Shown here: piece by piece, positions 33,916-43,400 of the stretch
Position numbering within the stretch: position 1 is the first letter of the stretch
How the letters are laid out: each line of letters starts with the position of its first letter
From: Siphonobacter sp. BAB-5405
GTDB lineage: Bacteria; Bacteroidota; Bacteroidia; Cytophagales; Spirosomataceae
Length of the DNA stretch: 64,000 nucleotides
Direction of reading: 5' to 3'
NCBI RefSeq assembly: GCF_002872335.1
Contig: NZ_NJAG01000011.1
Coordinates: 62,001-126,000 of the forward strand
Notes under the pieces: generated by a model
What the model was told of the DNA's origin: nothing
The model's input: the letters and a program-made list of their open reading frames with translations, nothing else
The model's database searches: none
Program-made: the position numbers and the translations under genes

Positions 33916-35661
33916 TTATAAATTCTTCTGTTTCACCTGATCAATGATGTAGTCACTCGTTCGCATGGACATCGCCAGGATCGTCCAGGTTACGTTTTTG
34001 TCGCCCTGGGTAACGAACGGAGCGGCGTCTACGACGAACAGGTTCTTCACGTCGTGACCCTGCATGAACGAGTTCAGAGCGGATTTTTTGGGATCGCTGC
34101 CCATCCGGACCGTACCGATTTCGTGAATGATCTTGCCAGGAGCTTCCAGACCGTAGTTCTGTTCTTTACCCGGTTTGTTTCCTAACGCAATACCGCCCAT
34201 TTCGTGGATCATTTCTTCAAACGTATCCTGCATGTGCTGGGCCTGCTTCACTTCGTTTTCCGACCATTTGTAGTGGAATCGCAGCGTAGGAATCCCGTAT
34301 TTATCAACGTTATTCGGATCGATTTCGCAGTAGTTACTTTCCAAGGGAATCGGTTCACCGCGACCGGCCATACCCACGTACGCTCCGTAGAAACGGCGGG
34401 CATCTTCTTTCAAACGCGAACCGTAACCACCCGAAGGCAATGACTTTCCATCGGTATAGGCGTACTTGCCGTTCATGCCGTGAATCCCCATGCCGTAGCC
34501 GTACATGGGCATACCCATGCCGCCGCCGTATTCGATGTGGTAGCCCCGGGGGAAGTCCAGCTTTTTGTTATCCAGCCACCAGGGTGTGTATACGTGCATA
34601 CCACCCACACCGTCTTCGTTGTACCGTTTCCGGTTCATCAGAGCCGGAATGAAGGCCGAACGGCTGGCTCCCGTCGAGTCATTCAGGTATTTACCGATGA
34701 CCCCGCTGGAGTTAGCGAGTCCATTCGGGAAACGGGCTGATTTGGAGTTCAACAGCAATCGGGCTGATTCACAGGAACTAGCCGCCAGTACCACAATCTT
34801 TCCGCGTACCGTCCGCTCCTGTAAGGTAGCGGTATCCACGTACGAAACGCCCGTACACAATCCGGTTTTCTGATCGGTCAGTACTTCGCGAACCATCGCT
34901 CCGTTGATCAGCCGGGTATTACCCGTTTTGACCGCGGGTTTGCAAAGGCAGGACGAAGAAGAAAAGTCAGCGTATACCTGACAGGCCCGGCCACACTGCG
35001 AGCAGTAGAAACACTGACCGCGTTCGTCGTTAATTTTTTTTGTCAGAATCGATAGACGCGACGGAATAACCGGAATTCCCAGATTTTTTCCCGCCTTCTT
35101 AAGCATCAATTCGTGCAAACGCGGTTTGGGAGCCGGTAAGAAATGACCGTCGGGTTCGTTGCGAAGCCCTTCTTTCGAACCGAAAATACCGATGAGTTTA
35201 TCGACTTTATCGTAATACGGAGCGACATCGTCATATGTAATCGGCCAGTCATCCCCGATGCCCGTGAGCGTTCCGCGACGAAAATCGTCGGGACCAAAAC
35301 GCAGGGAAATACGCCCCCAGTGGTTGGTACGGCCGCCGAGCATCCGGCTACGAAACCAGTGAAATTCGGTACCCGGTGCCGCTGAATACGGTTCGCCTTC
35401 CAATTGCCAGCCTCCCCAGGCGGCGTCGAAATCGCCGAAGGGACGTGTGGTACTGGCTCCGCGACGAGGGGACTCCCAGGGAAATTTCAATTGCGTAATG
35501 TACTTGGGATCAGCAGGATCGTAGTAACCTCCTGCTTCCAGTAAACAGACTTTGGCTCCGGCTTTCGATAACTGATAAGCCGCCATGCCGCCACCCGCAC
35601 CCGAGCCAACGATGATGACATCGAATACTTCGGGCGTTTCCTGGATGTGGAAATTGCTCAT
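33916..35661 (-). CDS. GMC family oxidoreductase, large subunit of a gluconate-dehydrogenase-like enzyme
   Basis: The 581-residue flavoprotein has the FAD-binding motif VIIVGSGAGGGMAAYQLSKAG near residue 15, the ELD-like segment of GMC enzymes (WGRISLRFGPDDF, GGRTNHWGR) and a C-terminal GMC_oxred_C region (IHEIGTVRMG, VDAAPFVTQGDKN). It oxidises an alcohol or sugar with FAD; the substrate is unknown. A Cys-x2-Cys-x2-Cys-x3-Cys stretch (CFYCSQCGRAC) could bind an iron-sulfur cluster as in related sugar dehydrogenases. Its export/maturation partner is likely the subunit 3 gene at 32750. No electron-transfer cytochrome is nearby. Confidence 0.9.
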   Translation of the reverse strand: MSNFHIQETPEVFDVIIVGSGAGGGMAAYQLSKAGAKVCLLEAGGYYDPADPKYITQLKFPWESPRRGASTTRPFGDFDAAWGGWQLEGEPYSAAPGTEFHWFRSRMLGGRTNHWGRISLRFGPDDFRRGTLTGIGDDWPITYDDVAPYYDKVDKLIGIFGSKEGLRNEPDGHFLPAPKPRLHELMLKKAGKNLGIPVIPSRLSILTKKINDERGQCFYCSQCGRACQVYADFSSSSCLCKPAVKTGNTRLINGAMVREVLTDQKTGLCTGVSYVDTATLQERTVRGKIVVLAASSCESARLLLNSKSARFPNGLANSSGVIGKYLNDSTGASRSAFIPALMNRKRYNEDGVGGMHVYTPWWLDNKKLDFPRGYHIEYGGGMGMPMYGYGMGIHGMNGKYAYTDGKSLPSGGYGSRLKEDARRFYGAYVGMAGRGEPIPLESNYCEIDPNNVDKYGIPTLRFHYKWSENEVKQAQHMQDTFEEMIHEMGGIALGNKPGKEQNYGLEAPGKIIHEIGTVRMGSDPKKSALNSFMQGHDVKNLFVVDAAPFVTQGDKNVTWTILAMSMRTSDYIIDQVKQKNL

Positions 35662-35884
35662 AAGCAGTGCGTGAAGAAATAGGTATAGACTCGTTGTTGG
35701 TACTGAAACTTAAAGGTAAAGATTTGTACGCTTACTTCCAGAGAAGTCAGGCTTTGAAGCAAGTAGAATTTTTCCAAGAAGGTTTAGAACTCTTTTCTGG
35801 AATAAAAATGTCTGCTCCAAAGCCACTGCTTTTCCTGAGTACGCTCCTTTTAGAAACGCTACAATTACTTAAAAATTTTACGAA

Positions 35885-36661
35885 TTAGTTCTGATCGACG
35901 GGTTCTAAACGACTCGTGATGGAATTCCATAGATCAATCCGCTGACGAATGGATTCTTCCGCCGTGGCAATGGCTTCCTGCCATTTGGTCTCGTCGTTAC
36001 CACAGAGTTCCTGCACCATGGCTTCGGCCAGATGACCATGATGACCGCCGTCTACTTCAATGTGTCGTTCGAGGTAGTACCGGAAGGTATCGAGCTGACC
36101 CGGAAAGCGTTCGTTGAGATTGCGTACCAGTTCGATGAACAGATCCGGAATCAGGTCTTCGCGTCCGTACGTAAAAGCGGCGGCAATTTCGTGGGGACGA
36201 TTGCGATCAATGACGGAAAATGTAAAGGCTACGAAATTCCGGGCTCCTTCGGGAATGCCAGTATTTTCCAGGACTTCGCTTACGGATTTACCCTGCCGCA
36301 GGTCGGCTACGAACGTTTCAATGACCGTAGTATCCGCCTGTAGTTCCTGCATGGCCCGCAGGTACAATTCGTAGTGGCTCATGCGTACGCCGTGCTGATC
36401 GACGTCACTTTCTTCACCCGTTACGATTTCATTAATCAGATACGCCGTGTTCCCTGAAGCCGTTGGTAACCAGGGCACTTGCACGCAGGTCAATTGCCGT
36501 TGCAGGGCTTTGAGCAACGACATAAAATCCCAGACGGCAAAGGCGTGACTTTGGGTAAAGACCCGTAGAGCCTCTATGGAGTGAATACGGTGATAGACGG
36601 AGTGTTCAATTAACTGCTGACGTAAGGGGTCCAGTCGTTCGTTGAGCAGATGTTGATACAT
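35885..36661 (-). CDS. DUF3050 family protein
   Basis: The 258-residue protein matches the DUF3050 pattern (HPVY-like EHSVYHRIHSIEALRVFTQSHAFAVWDFMSLLKALQRQLTCV, then PWLPT, LINEIVTGEESD). The helical, His-rich layout suggests a haem-oxygenase-like or iron-binding fold, but this is a family-level inference. The gene lies upstream of the GMC gene on the same strand with a 223-bp gap holding no convincing gene. Confidence 0.85.
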   Translation of the reverse strand: MYQHLLNERLDPLRQQLIEHSVYHRIHSIEALRVFTQSHAFAVWDFMSLLKALQRQLTCVQVPWLPTASGNTAYLINEIVTGEESDVDQHGVRMSHYELYLRAMQELQADTTVIETFVADLRQGKSVSEVLENTGIPEGARNFVAFTFSVIDRNRPHEIAAAFTYGREDLIPDLFIELVRNLNERFPGQLDTFRYYLERHIEVDGGHHGHLAEAMVQELCGNDETKWQEAIATAEESIRQRIDLWNSITSRLEPVDQN

Positions 36662-36707
36662 GGTTTTGGGGATTTGCGGTGTCGTAGTCTGATTCGCTAA
36701 CTAAAAG

Positions 36708-36737
36708 AAAAGGCCGATGGCAAGCCACCGACCTTTT
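36708..36737 (-). terminator. Terminator after the YcxB-like gene
   Basis: A 13-position stem with two G-U wobbles (36708-36720 with 36725-36737) lies between the YcxB-like stop and the DUF3050 start; the minus strand continues TTTTCTTTT. Confidence 0.7.
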
Positions 36738-36765
36738 CGCTTGATTATATGGAATACCTTTTCAA

Positions 36766-37329
36766 TTACTTCAACAGTTCTTTACGCGTCAAAATCGTCT
36801 CGAACATTTTGATGTCGTGCTCCGAATTAAAGACATTGAAAGGAAGGTAGAGATACTGATATTTTCCTAAAATGAACAGATACGCATCTTTCTCCTTCTG
36901 TACCGACTGAATCATATTCCAGGGCAACTGACCTCCTTCTTTCTTCTCGCGGTTTTTCCAGACAAAGATCTGACGGTTGTCGAATTCATAAACGAATTTT
37001 TCAAACATCTGCTTATTCTGTTCCACCTGCGTAGTAGCCGTGAACTGCATGGCCCGGAACAATCCGAAACCTACTGCACCTAAGACGGCTACCAGATAAA
37101 TCCACCAGTTGGGATACGCATTGGTGACGTTCAGAACTACGTTGATGATAATTACAGCCACGGGGATCAAAAACCAGAACCATTCCTGCTTAATCCAGTC
37201 ACGCAGGGCCAGGTTAATGTACTTTTTGGGTTCAAGGCCATATTTTTTCGTGCGAACACCCTGGGGCATTCCCATCTGACCGCTGTTAATGTAGGGCTGT
37301 TGGTAGCGATTTACCGGAACTTTTGCCAT
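36766..37329 (-). CDS. YcxB-like domain membrane protein
   Basis: The 187-residue protein has a basic N-terminus, two adjacent membrane segments near residues 51-70 and 75-95 (FWFLIPVAVIIINVVLNV, WWIYLVAVLGAVGFGLF) and a C-terminal soluble domain of the YcxB type (YEFDNRQIFVWKNREKKEGGQLPWNMIQSVQ then YLFILGKYQYLYLPFNVF). That pattern is seen in small pleckstrin-like membrane proteins of unknown function. A TATTTTTG element sits upstream at 37406-37413. Confidence 0.8.
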   Translation of the reverse strand: MAKVPVNRYQQPYINSGQMGMPQGVRTKKYGLEPKKYINLALRDWIKQEWFWFLIPVAVIIINVVLNVTNAYPNWWIYLVAVLGAVGFGLFRAMQFTATTQVEQNKQMFEKFVYEFDNRQIFVWKNREKKEGGQLPWNMIQSVQKEKDAYLFILGKYQYLYLPFNVFNSEHDIKMFETILTRKELLK

Positions 37330-37405
37330 TTCTTCAGTAGTGAAAAACTAAATAACGAAAATCGGGAAACTTGACGGGCTTGCTGACCGATTCTCATCGA
37401 AAGTA

Positions 37406-37413
37406 CAAAAATA
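37406..37413 (-). promoter_or_regulatory. Candidate -7 element for the YcxB-like gene
   Basis: The minus strand reads TATTTTTG (TANNTTTG match) about 75 bp upstream of the start; no convincing -33. Confidence 0.4.
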
Positions 37414-37530
37414 CGAAAAGGCGGGTGTACTAAATGATGTCGGCTCCGAGAATATCTTATCGACGGTCAATTTTATGATTTTTCCGGCGTACTATGGTTT
37501 CCGTACGAAGCGGACCCCGTAAATTCGGCC

Positions 37531-38040
37531 ATGATTTCGACTGAAAAAACTTTGCTCCTGAATCCGGAACAACTCAAGCAGAAGTTACGCCGGATTGCGT
37601 TTGAGGTCTACGAAACCAATTTTGAAGAGCGGGAAATCGTTCTGGCGGGCATCGTAGGTCAGGGTGTCGTGATGGCAACCCTGTTGAAAGAACAACTGGA
37701 AGCCATTTCGCCGCTGAAGGTACAGCAGATTGACATTCAGCTTCAAAAAACCGATCCCGCCTCCCACGCCATTCAACTAGACATTGACTCAGCCACGCTG
37801 GCGGGCAAATGCGTGATTGTCTGCGATGACGTGTTGTATACGGGCCGTACACTCGCCTACAGCCTGATGCCCTTTTTTCAGACGAAGCTCAAACGCTTAC
37901 AGGTATCGGTGATGGTCGATCGCAACTACCGCCGCTACCCCGTATCCGCTGATTTCGTCGGCTACGCTCTGATGACCACGCTCAATGACCACATTGAGGT
38001 GGTACTGGAAGGTCCCGAGGCGGGCGTGTACCTGCGGTAA
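37531..38040 (+). CDS. Phosphoribosyltransferase, PyrR/HPRT-like
   Basis: The 169-residue protein has the type I PRTase PRPP-binding motif VIVCDDVLYTGRTLAYSL near residues 93-110 and a PyrR-like start with LNPEQLKQKLRRIAFEVYE, with the flexible-loop region around IDIQLQKTD. It could be the bifunctional pyrimidine regulator/uracil PRTase or a related purine enzyme; the absence of pyrimidine genes nearby makes the exact role uncertain. purN follows on the same strand. Confidence 0.85.
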   Translation: MISTEKTLLLNPEQLKQKLRRIAFEVYETNFEEREIVLAGIVGQGVVMATLLKEQLEAISPLKVQQIDIQLQKTDPASHAIQLDIDSATLAGKCVIVCDDVLYTGRTLAYSLMPFFQTKLKRLQVSVMVDRNYRRYPVSADFVGYALMTTLNDHIEVVLEGPEAGVYLR

Positions 38041-38100
38041 GTTCCAACTGTTTTGACTTTTCGGGTACGTTGAAGGTACCTGCGTAACTACTATTTGCTT

Positions 38101-38670
38101 TTGAAACGTTTAGCACTTTTTGCTTCGGGTTCGGGTACGAATGTCGAGAATATCGCCCGCTACTTCGACGGTCACGCTGAGATTTCGGTCGAACTGATTC
38201 TCTGTAATAACCCATCGGCGGGCGTCATCGAACGGGCGAATCGCCTGGGCATTCCCCTTCGTTTATTCGATCGGCAGCAGTTTCGCTCCGGCGAGGTACT
38301 GAGCTGGCTCCAGGAAGCCCGCATCGACTGGGTCATTCTGGCTGGATTCCTCTGGCTGGTACCCAAAGAGCTGGTCGAAGCTTTTCCTAATCGAATTCTC
38401 AATATTCATCCGGCGTTGCTGCCTTCGTACGGTGGTAAGGGCATGTACGGCGAACGCGTACACGAAGCGGTCGTGGCGGCGAACGAAACGCAATCGGGCA
38501 TTACGATTCACGTTGTCAATGAACATTACGACGAAGGAAACATCATTTTTCAGGCTTCCTTCCCCGTAGAACCGGGTGATACCGCCGCTGAAGTGGCCCG
38601 TAAATGCCACCAGCTGGAATATAAACATTATCCTTCGGTGATTGAAGAAGCCGTTTTGAAGGGACTCTAG
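38101..38670 (+). CDS. purN: Phosphoribosylglycinamide formyltransferase
   Basis: PurN transfers a formyl group from 10-formyl-THF to GAR in purine synthesis. The protein opens LKRLALFASGSGTNVENI, shows the catalytic NPSAGVIERA region, the HPALLPSYGGKGMYG motif and DEGNIIFQ. There is no ATG at the right place; the TTG at 38101 gives the family N-terminus (189 residues), while an in-frame TTG at 38095 would add two residues. A strong terminator follows. Confidence 0.95.
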   Translation: MKRLALFASGSGTNVENIARYFDGHAEISVELILCNNPSAGVIERANRLGIPLRLFDRQQFRSGEVLSWLQEARIDWVILAGFLWLVPKELVEAFPNRILNIHPALLPSYGGKGMYGERVHEAVVAANETQSGITIHVVNEHYDEGNIIFQASFPVEPGDTAAEVARKCHQLEYKHYPSVIEEAVLKGL

Positions 38671-38686
38671 TGCTTGTTACTCCATT

Positions 38687-38727
38687 AAAAGAAAACCTCC
38701 GCTGCTCAGCAACGGAGGTTTTCTTTT
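38687..38727 (+). terminator. Terminator after purN
   Basis: A 15-bp perfect stem (38687-38701 with 38713-38727) with A and T rich ends lies 17 bp after the purN stop and can serve both convergent genes. Confidence 0.85.
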
Positions 38728-38743
38728 GTCTTTCCTGTACTTG

Positions 38744-39286
38744 TTAGTAGGAAGAACGCTCGCGGTTTTGAGCCTGATACGTCAGCGAGAACGTATTATA
38801 GCCAAGCAGTACATTTCGGGTAGCGGTGCGAATGGCTTTTCGATCGAAAAACCCTTCGGGTGATACGCGAGCCGCGTAACCCTGCCACACCGTTTTGTTC
38901 ATGAACGTATCCTGAAATTGAATCAGCAGGGTTCCTTTCCGCAGAAACGTTTTGTCCACTACGTAATCCACGTCTGGATAACGGTAGCTTTTTACGTAGG
39001 TGTTCAGTTTGATTTTATCGGGATGCAGGGAATAAAAGACCAGTACGTCCGGTTGTTGGGTGGTATACTGAAAACCTCTCAATTGCATTTGCCGATTGAT
39101 TTCGGCTGTAATAATGTCGTGTTGAAGTGTTGTATCCTGAGCAGTGATGGGATCGAAAGCAATACAGTACGTATTGTAAAGGTGCGTGTAATTGGGAGCA
39201 TATCCTGAGTGGATAACCAGACTTTTCGGATTACAGGCTGAGCATAGCACGCCCATAACAGCAAAAACAAATAAAAACTGTTTCAT
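38744..39286 (-). CDS. DUF4136 lipoprotein
   Basis: The 180-residue protein has a lipoprotein signal with lipobox LCSAC near residue 18. It then has the DUF4136-like pattern: YNTYCIAFDPI, HDIITAEINRQMQLRGFQYTTQQPDVLVFYSL, KGTLLIQFQDTFMNKTVWQGYA. Family members are outer-membrane or periplasmic lipoproteins of unknown function. It is convergent with purN. Confidence 0.85.
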   Translation of the reverse strand: MKQFLFVFAVMGVLCSACNPKSLVIHSGYAPNYTHLYNTYCIAFDPITAQDTTLQHDIITAEINRQMQLRGFQYTTQQPDVLVFYSLHPDKIKLNTYVKSYRYPDVDYVVDKTFLRKGTLLIQFQDTFMNKTVWQGYAARVSPEGFFDRKAIRTATRNVLLGYNTFSLTYQAQNRERSSY

Positions 39287-39640
39287 AAAAGTTAATGGCC
39301 GTGAAGCCGTATTTAAATGGAAATTTGGTTTTCTGAAGAACTGGGTTCGTAAGCGGCAGGAAAATCTAAAAAATAATGCCAGATTTTGACTTACTGAATC
39401 CGAAGTACTGCTTTCGTAACCAGCGAGTTAAGCTAAGGTAAGCATACGTTGCTTGAAAGTATTAAACTCCGCATAATTTGACAAATATCAAAATATTTGC
39501 ACTCTCTTTTTTGCTAAAAAAAACATCCTTTTGCAGGAAACTCTTCTAGGGATCGTTTTGCCCAACCTGTAGGCTTTTAAGAACTTTTAACTTCCCCACT
39601 TCTCACTTTGTTTTACTTTAACGCTTCAAAATCAACCGCT
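39287..39640. other. Intergenic region between the DUF4136 gene and the 261-residue lipoprotein gene
   Basis: This 354-bp A/T-rich gap between divergent genes holds a short dyad CAAATAT with ATATTTG at 39482-39499, possibly a protein-binding site, and a weak TC-AC-TTTG promoter-like match near 39602-39609. No ORF or RNA gene is evident. Confidence 0.45.
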
Positions 39641-40426
39641 ATGAAAACTTTACGTTTATTACTATTCCTACTCGCCTTAGGGCTTGTGTCTTGTACGCCC
39701 AAGGTTCAGGTGGTTACGTTACACAGTCCAAACGTTATTCTGCAGGATAAGGCTTTCGTTTACGAAACCGATTCGCTCCGCCTTCAATTTAACTTTCAGG
39801 GAGAAAATGGTGTAGTTCGGATGAACATCTACAACAAACTAGAGGTACCCTTATACATCGACTGGAAACGCTCGGCCTTTATTAAAGACACTGAAAAGTT
39901 TGATTACTGGGTTGATGAGGCTAGCTTTCAGGGAGAATATTCGGGCACCTCTGCTAATCGATACCGTTGGTATTCCTACCAGGGTGGATCATTCAGCGGC
40001 ACTCTTCGCAAAGAGGACCGGATTGCGTTTATTCCGCCCAAAACTAAACTGGTACAGGCTAAATTCGTAGTAGCTCCTGGCAAGGCCTGGCGTTTTTCGA
40101 AAGAGCCTACCGCTGTAGAGCAAATAGATATCCCTATTGTGGCGACTCAGGTAAAGAAACAGTCTCTGGTGCGTTATGAGTTTTCAGAAGCGAACAGTCC
40201 GCTGAAATTCCGTAATTACCTGACGCTGTCCACGGACGCCCAATTTCGTACTGAATTCCACATTGATACGCCGTTTTACGCTTCCAAAGTCGAAAATGTA
40301 GACGGCCGCTATTTGTTCGGTTCTGCCTACTCGGCTTCGGATCTCAATACGCCTACGGCTATTAACCATTTGCCCGCTTCGTACCAGGAGCAGAATAAAT
40401 TTTTGCTTAAGATTCCGGTTAACTAG
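39641..40426 (+). CDS. Small lipoprotein of unknown function
   Basis: The start at 39641 opens a lipoprotein signal (MKTLRLLLFLLALGLVSCTP, lipobox LVSC); the frame is open 33 bp further up without a signal. The 261-residue protein is mostly beta-strand-like, with no recognised motif. Its stop overlaps the stop of the convergent CRTAC1-like gene: the two share the CTAG at 40423-40426. Confidence 0.75.
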   Translation: MKTLRLLLFLLALGLVSCTPKVQVVTLHSPNVILQDKAFVYETDSLRLQFNFQGENGVVRMNIYNKLEVPLYIDWKRSAFIKDTEKFDYWVDEASFQGEYSGTSANRYRWYSYQGGSFSGTLRKEDRIAFIPPKTKLVQAKFVVAPGKAWRFSKEPTAVEQIDIPIVATQVKKQSLVRYEFSEANSPLKFRNYLTLSTDAQFRTEFHIDTPFYASKVENVDGRYLFGSAYSASDLNTPTAINHLPASYQEQNKFLLKIPVN

Positions 40427-43400
40427 CGAGGCTTTGGCTGCGTACGCACCCATTGAGCGGCCGCTCCATTTTTGGCAAAAATCAGTCCGGTTCCCTGCGG
40501 CGTTTTTAGCTCGGCCGAACGTCGTACCTGCCCTTCGACGATCAAACCCGTCTGAGCGGAAGGTACGACGTTGAATTTTTGTTGTCCCATGCCTTTTAAT
40601 ACGACTCCCCGGTTGGCGTCGTAACGGCCCAGTTCGGGCAGGCACTCGAAGAAATTACCCGTCAGGATCAAATCCAGCTTTCCATCCTGATCGTAATCTA
40701 CACTGCTGATTCCATAAATGGGCGAAAACTGAACATCCCGGGGTAAGGCTTCAAAGCGGAAATTCCCCTTTCCGTCGTTCCAGAATACGCCCGTCCGGTC
40801 TTCCACGGCTGAACGCTTGAGCATACCTTCGCGGGAGCTTTCATCGAACAGGTCTTCGACCGTTTTTTCGGCGTAATCCGTAAACTTCAGGAATTTCTTT
40901 TTGATGGAAGGCACTGCTTTCTGTAAATCCTGCTTGAGTACCATGGGATAGCTTTTGCCGGTTTCGGTCCAGCAATTGATGATTTGTTCCATGGTACCAT
41001 TGCGGTCAAAATCGTTGACGTACAGCTCCGCCGGGTGCTCTGCCGAAGCATGGTACCGATTATTGCTACCCAGATTACCCGCTACCAGATCGAGATCGCC
41101 ATCGCCGTCGAGATCCCGCACGTACAGGCGATTCCACCAACCCGTCAGTTCCGACAGTTGAGGCGACCTTGCCAGGCGTTGCCCCTTTTCATTCAGGAAA
41201 ATGGTAACGGGACCCCAGTCTTCACTGATGATCAGATCGGGCCAGGAATCGCGGTTGACGTCCGCCCAGACCGCGTCAGTTACCATTCCAATTTTTGAAA
41301 ATTCCGGGATATACCGTTTGGTCATTACCTTGAATTCTCCCCGACCATTATTGACGAGCAACTGACTCTGCGGCGACACCCCGTACTGTCCGGATACCAT
41401 GCGACTTCCCACAAACAAATCCTGATCCCCATCGCGATCGAAGTCAGCCGCCGTGACACTGGAGCCGTTTAAATACAATAAGGGCAGGCGACGGTCACGA
41501 GTAAACGTTCCTTTCCCATCGTTCAGGTACAGACGATCTTCGAGTTCAGCGGAGCCGTCGATAAATTCATTCCCTCCGCTCACCACGTACAAGTCCTGGT
41601 CACCGTCCTGATCCGCGTCAAAGAAGGTGGCCGCAACGTCCTCGTACAGGCGTTCGGTATCCAGCATGATCAGCTCCTGACCTTTAAACGTACCATTGGC
41701 TTGTTGCACGAATAATTTTTTGGGCGAGCCGGAAGCCCCGCCGAGGTATACGTCATCCAAACCATCGCCGTTGACATCCCCTACGGCCAGCGGCGGTCCC
41801 TGCGTGGAGTACATCTGTTTGAGCAGTGGATCGCGATTGTAGTCCACAAACGTATTTTCTACGTGGGTATAGTCCAGGCGAGCGGGAGCCGTTGCATCAG
41901 TGAAGTAAGAAGCAGGCGTCGCTTCACTTCGAGGTACCCCGGCTTTTGATTGTCGATAATCCAGAACGAGTTCCGTATCCGCTTTTACCTTCGGGAGGGC
42001 CTGTTGCTGACCGTCCGGCCAGACAATCGTTACGGAATCAATCTTGGTTTCCGTTCCCAGGCCAAAGACCAGCGTCAGGTCTACGGAAGACTGAAAACCC
42101 CGGTTCGGCATTTGTTGCAGGAGTATCGTACGATTAGGCTGGTGCACCCGAACTTTCGCTCCGATGCCATTCCGGTTCTGATCCGTTCCTTTCAGTTTCA
42201 CCCGTAAAAAATGCTGGTGGTTACGGTCGCTGGCGTGATTGCGGTAGACCGACAGGGGTTGGTTGACGTTGCTGACAATCAGATCCAGGTCGCCGTCATT
42301 ATCCAGATCGCCGTAAGCCGATCCGTTCGAGAAGTTGGGTTCAGCGAGTCCCCACGCCTGGGCCTGATTACTGAATTTCAGATTGCCTTCGTTGCGAAAG
42401 GCATAATTGGGAATCGGTTCCGAGGGCATTTTGGGTAGAAATTCCGCAAAATTGAAGCCCTGGGTTACCACTTGTTGCATGGTCTGGTCGTCGGAAAAGA
42501 AGGAGATAAAATCCTGATCCGAAATAGTTTTATATAGACCATTCGCTACGAAAATATCCTTCTGCCCATCGTTGTCCATGTCGAATAGCAGGGCTCCCCA
42601 GCTCCAGTCGGTGGCGGCTACTCCCGCGTACTGCCCCACATCACTGAACGATAGTTTTCCCTTCGCATCCAGTCCGTTGTTAAGGTGCAGCATGTTTCGC
42701 ATGTACTGGTAATGGTAGTCCTGACTGAGCTTGAACTGTTCCAGCTCGTAACTTTCAAACAACGTGGTCGTTTTCAGTCGGCGGTCGGTGCCGGGCAACA
42801 TTTCTGTTACGAAAATATCCAGTCGTCCGTCGTTGTTCACGTCAGCTACGTCCGCTCCCATCGAGGACAGGCTGATGTGCGGAAAGGTTTCCTTCAGCGA
42901 TTCGCGGAAGGTTCCGTCGTGATTGTTGAGGTACAGATAATCGTGTTCGTAGAAATCATTGGAAACGTAGATGTCCAGCCAATCGTCGTCGTTTACGTCC
43001 CCCACGGTAATGCCTAATCCAAAACCAATGACACTTCCATAAATGCCCGCTTTCTCTGAAATATCTACGAACTGCGTGGTTACCGGAGCCGCATCTTTGT
43101 GAATGACCCGGTTTTCAAAAAACTTGTGACCGCCGTCGTAATCGCGTTGGTTCCGCAGATTTTTATAGCCCAGTCGCCCAACCGGCATGAAGCTGTTGTT
43201 AAGCAGAAACATGTCCAGATCGCCATCGCGGTCGTAGTCGAAAAAGGCGGCGTGCGTCGATACGCCCCGATCATCCAGCCCGTATTCTTTGGCTTTTTCG
43301 GTAAAGGTCAGGTTGCCGTTGTTGATAAAGAGTTCGTTGGCCCGGTCGTCATTGGGACGATTCCCTGCATTACAGATGTACAAATCCAGAAGACCATCGC

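Noticed and set aside
35667-35888. Plus-strand ORF of 73 codons between the GMC and DUF3050 genes
   Set aside because: No recognisable domain or promoter; it runs into the DUF3050 stop and the gap is better read as the GMC leader with a TACCTTTA near-match promoter at 35711-35718.
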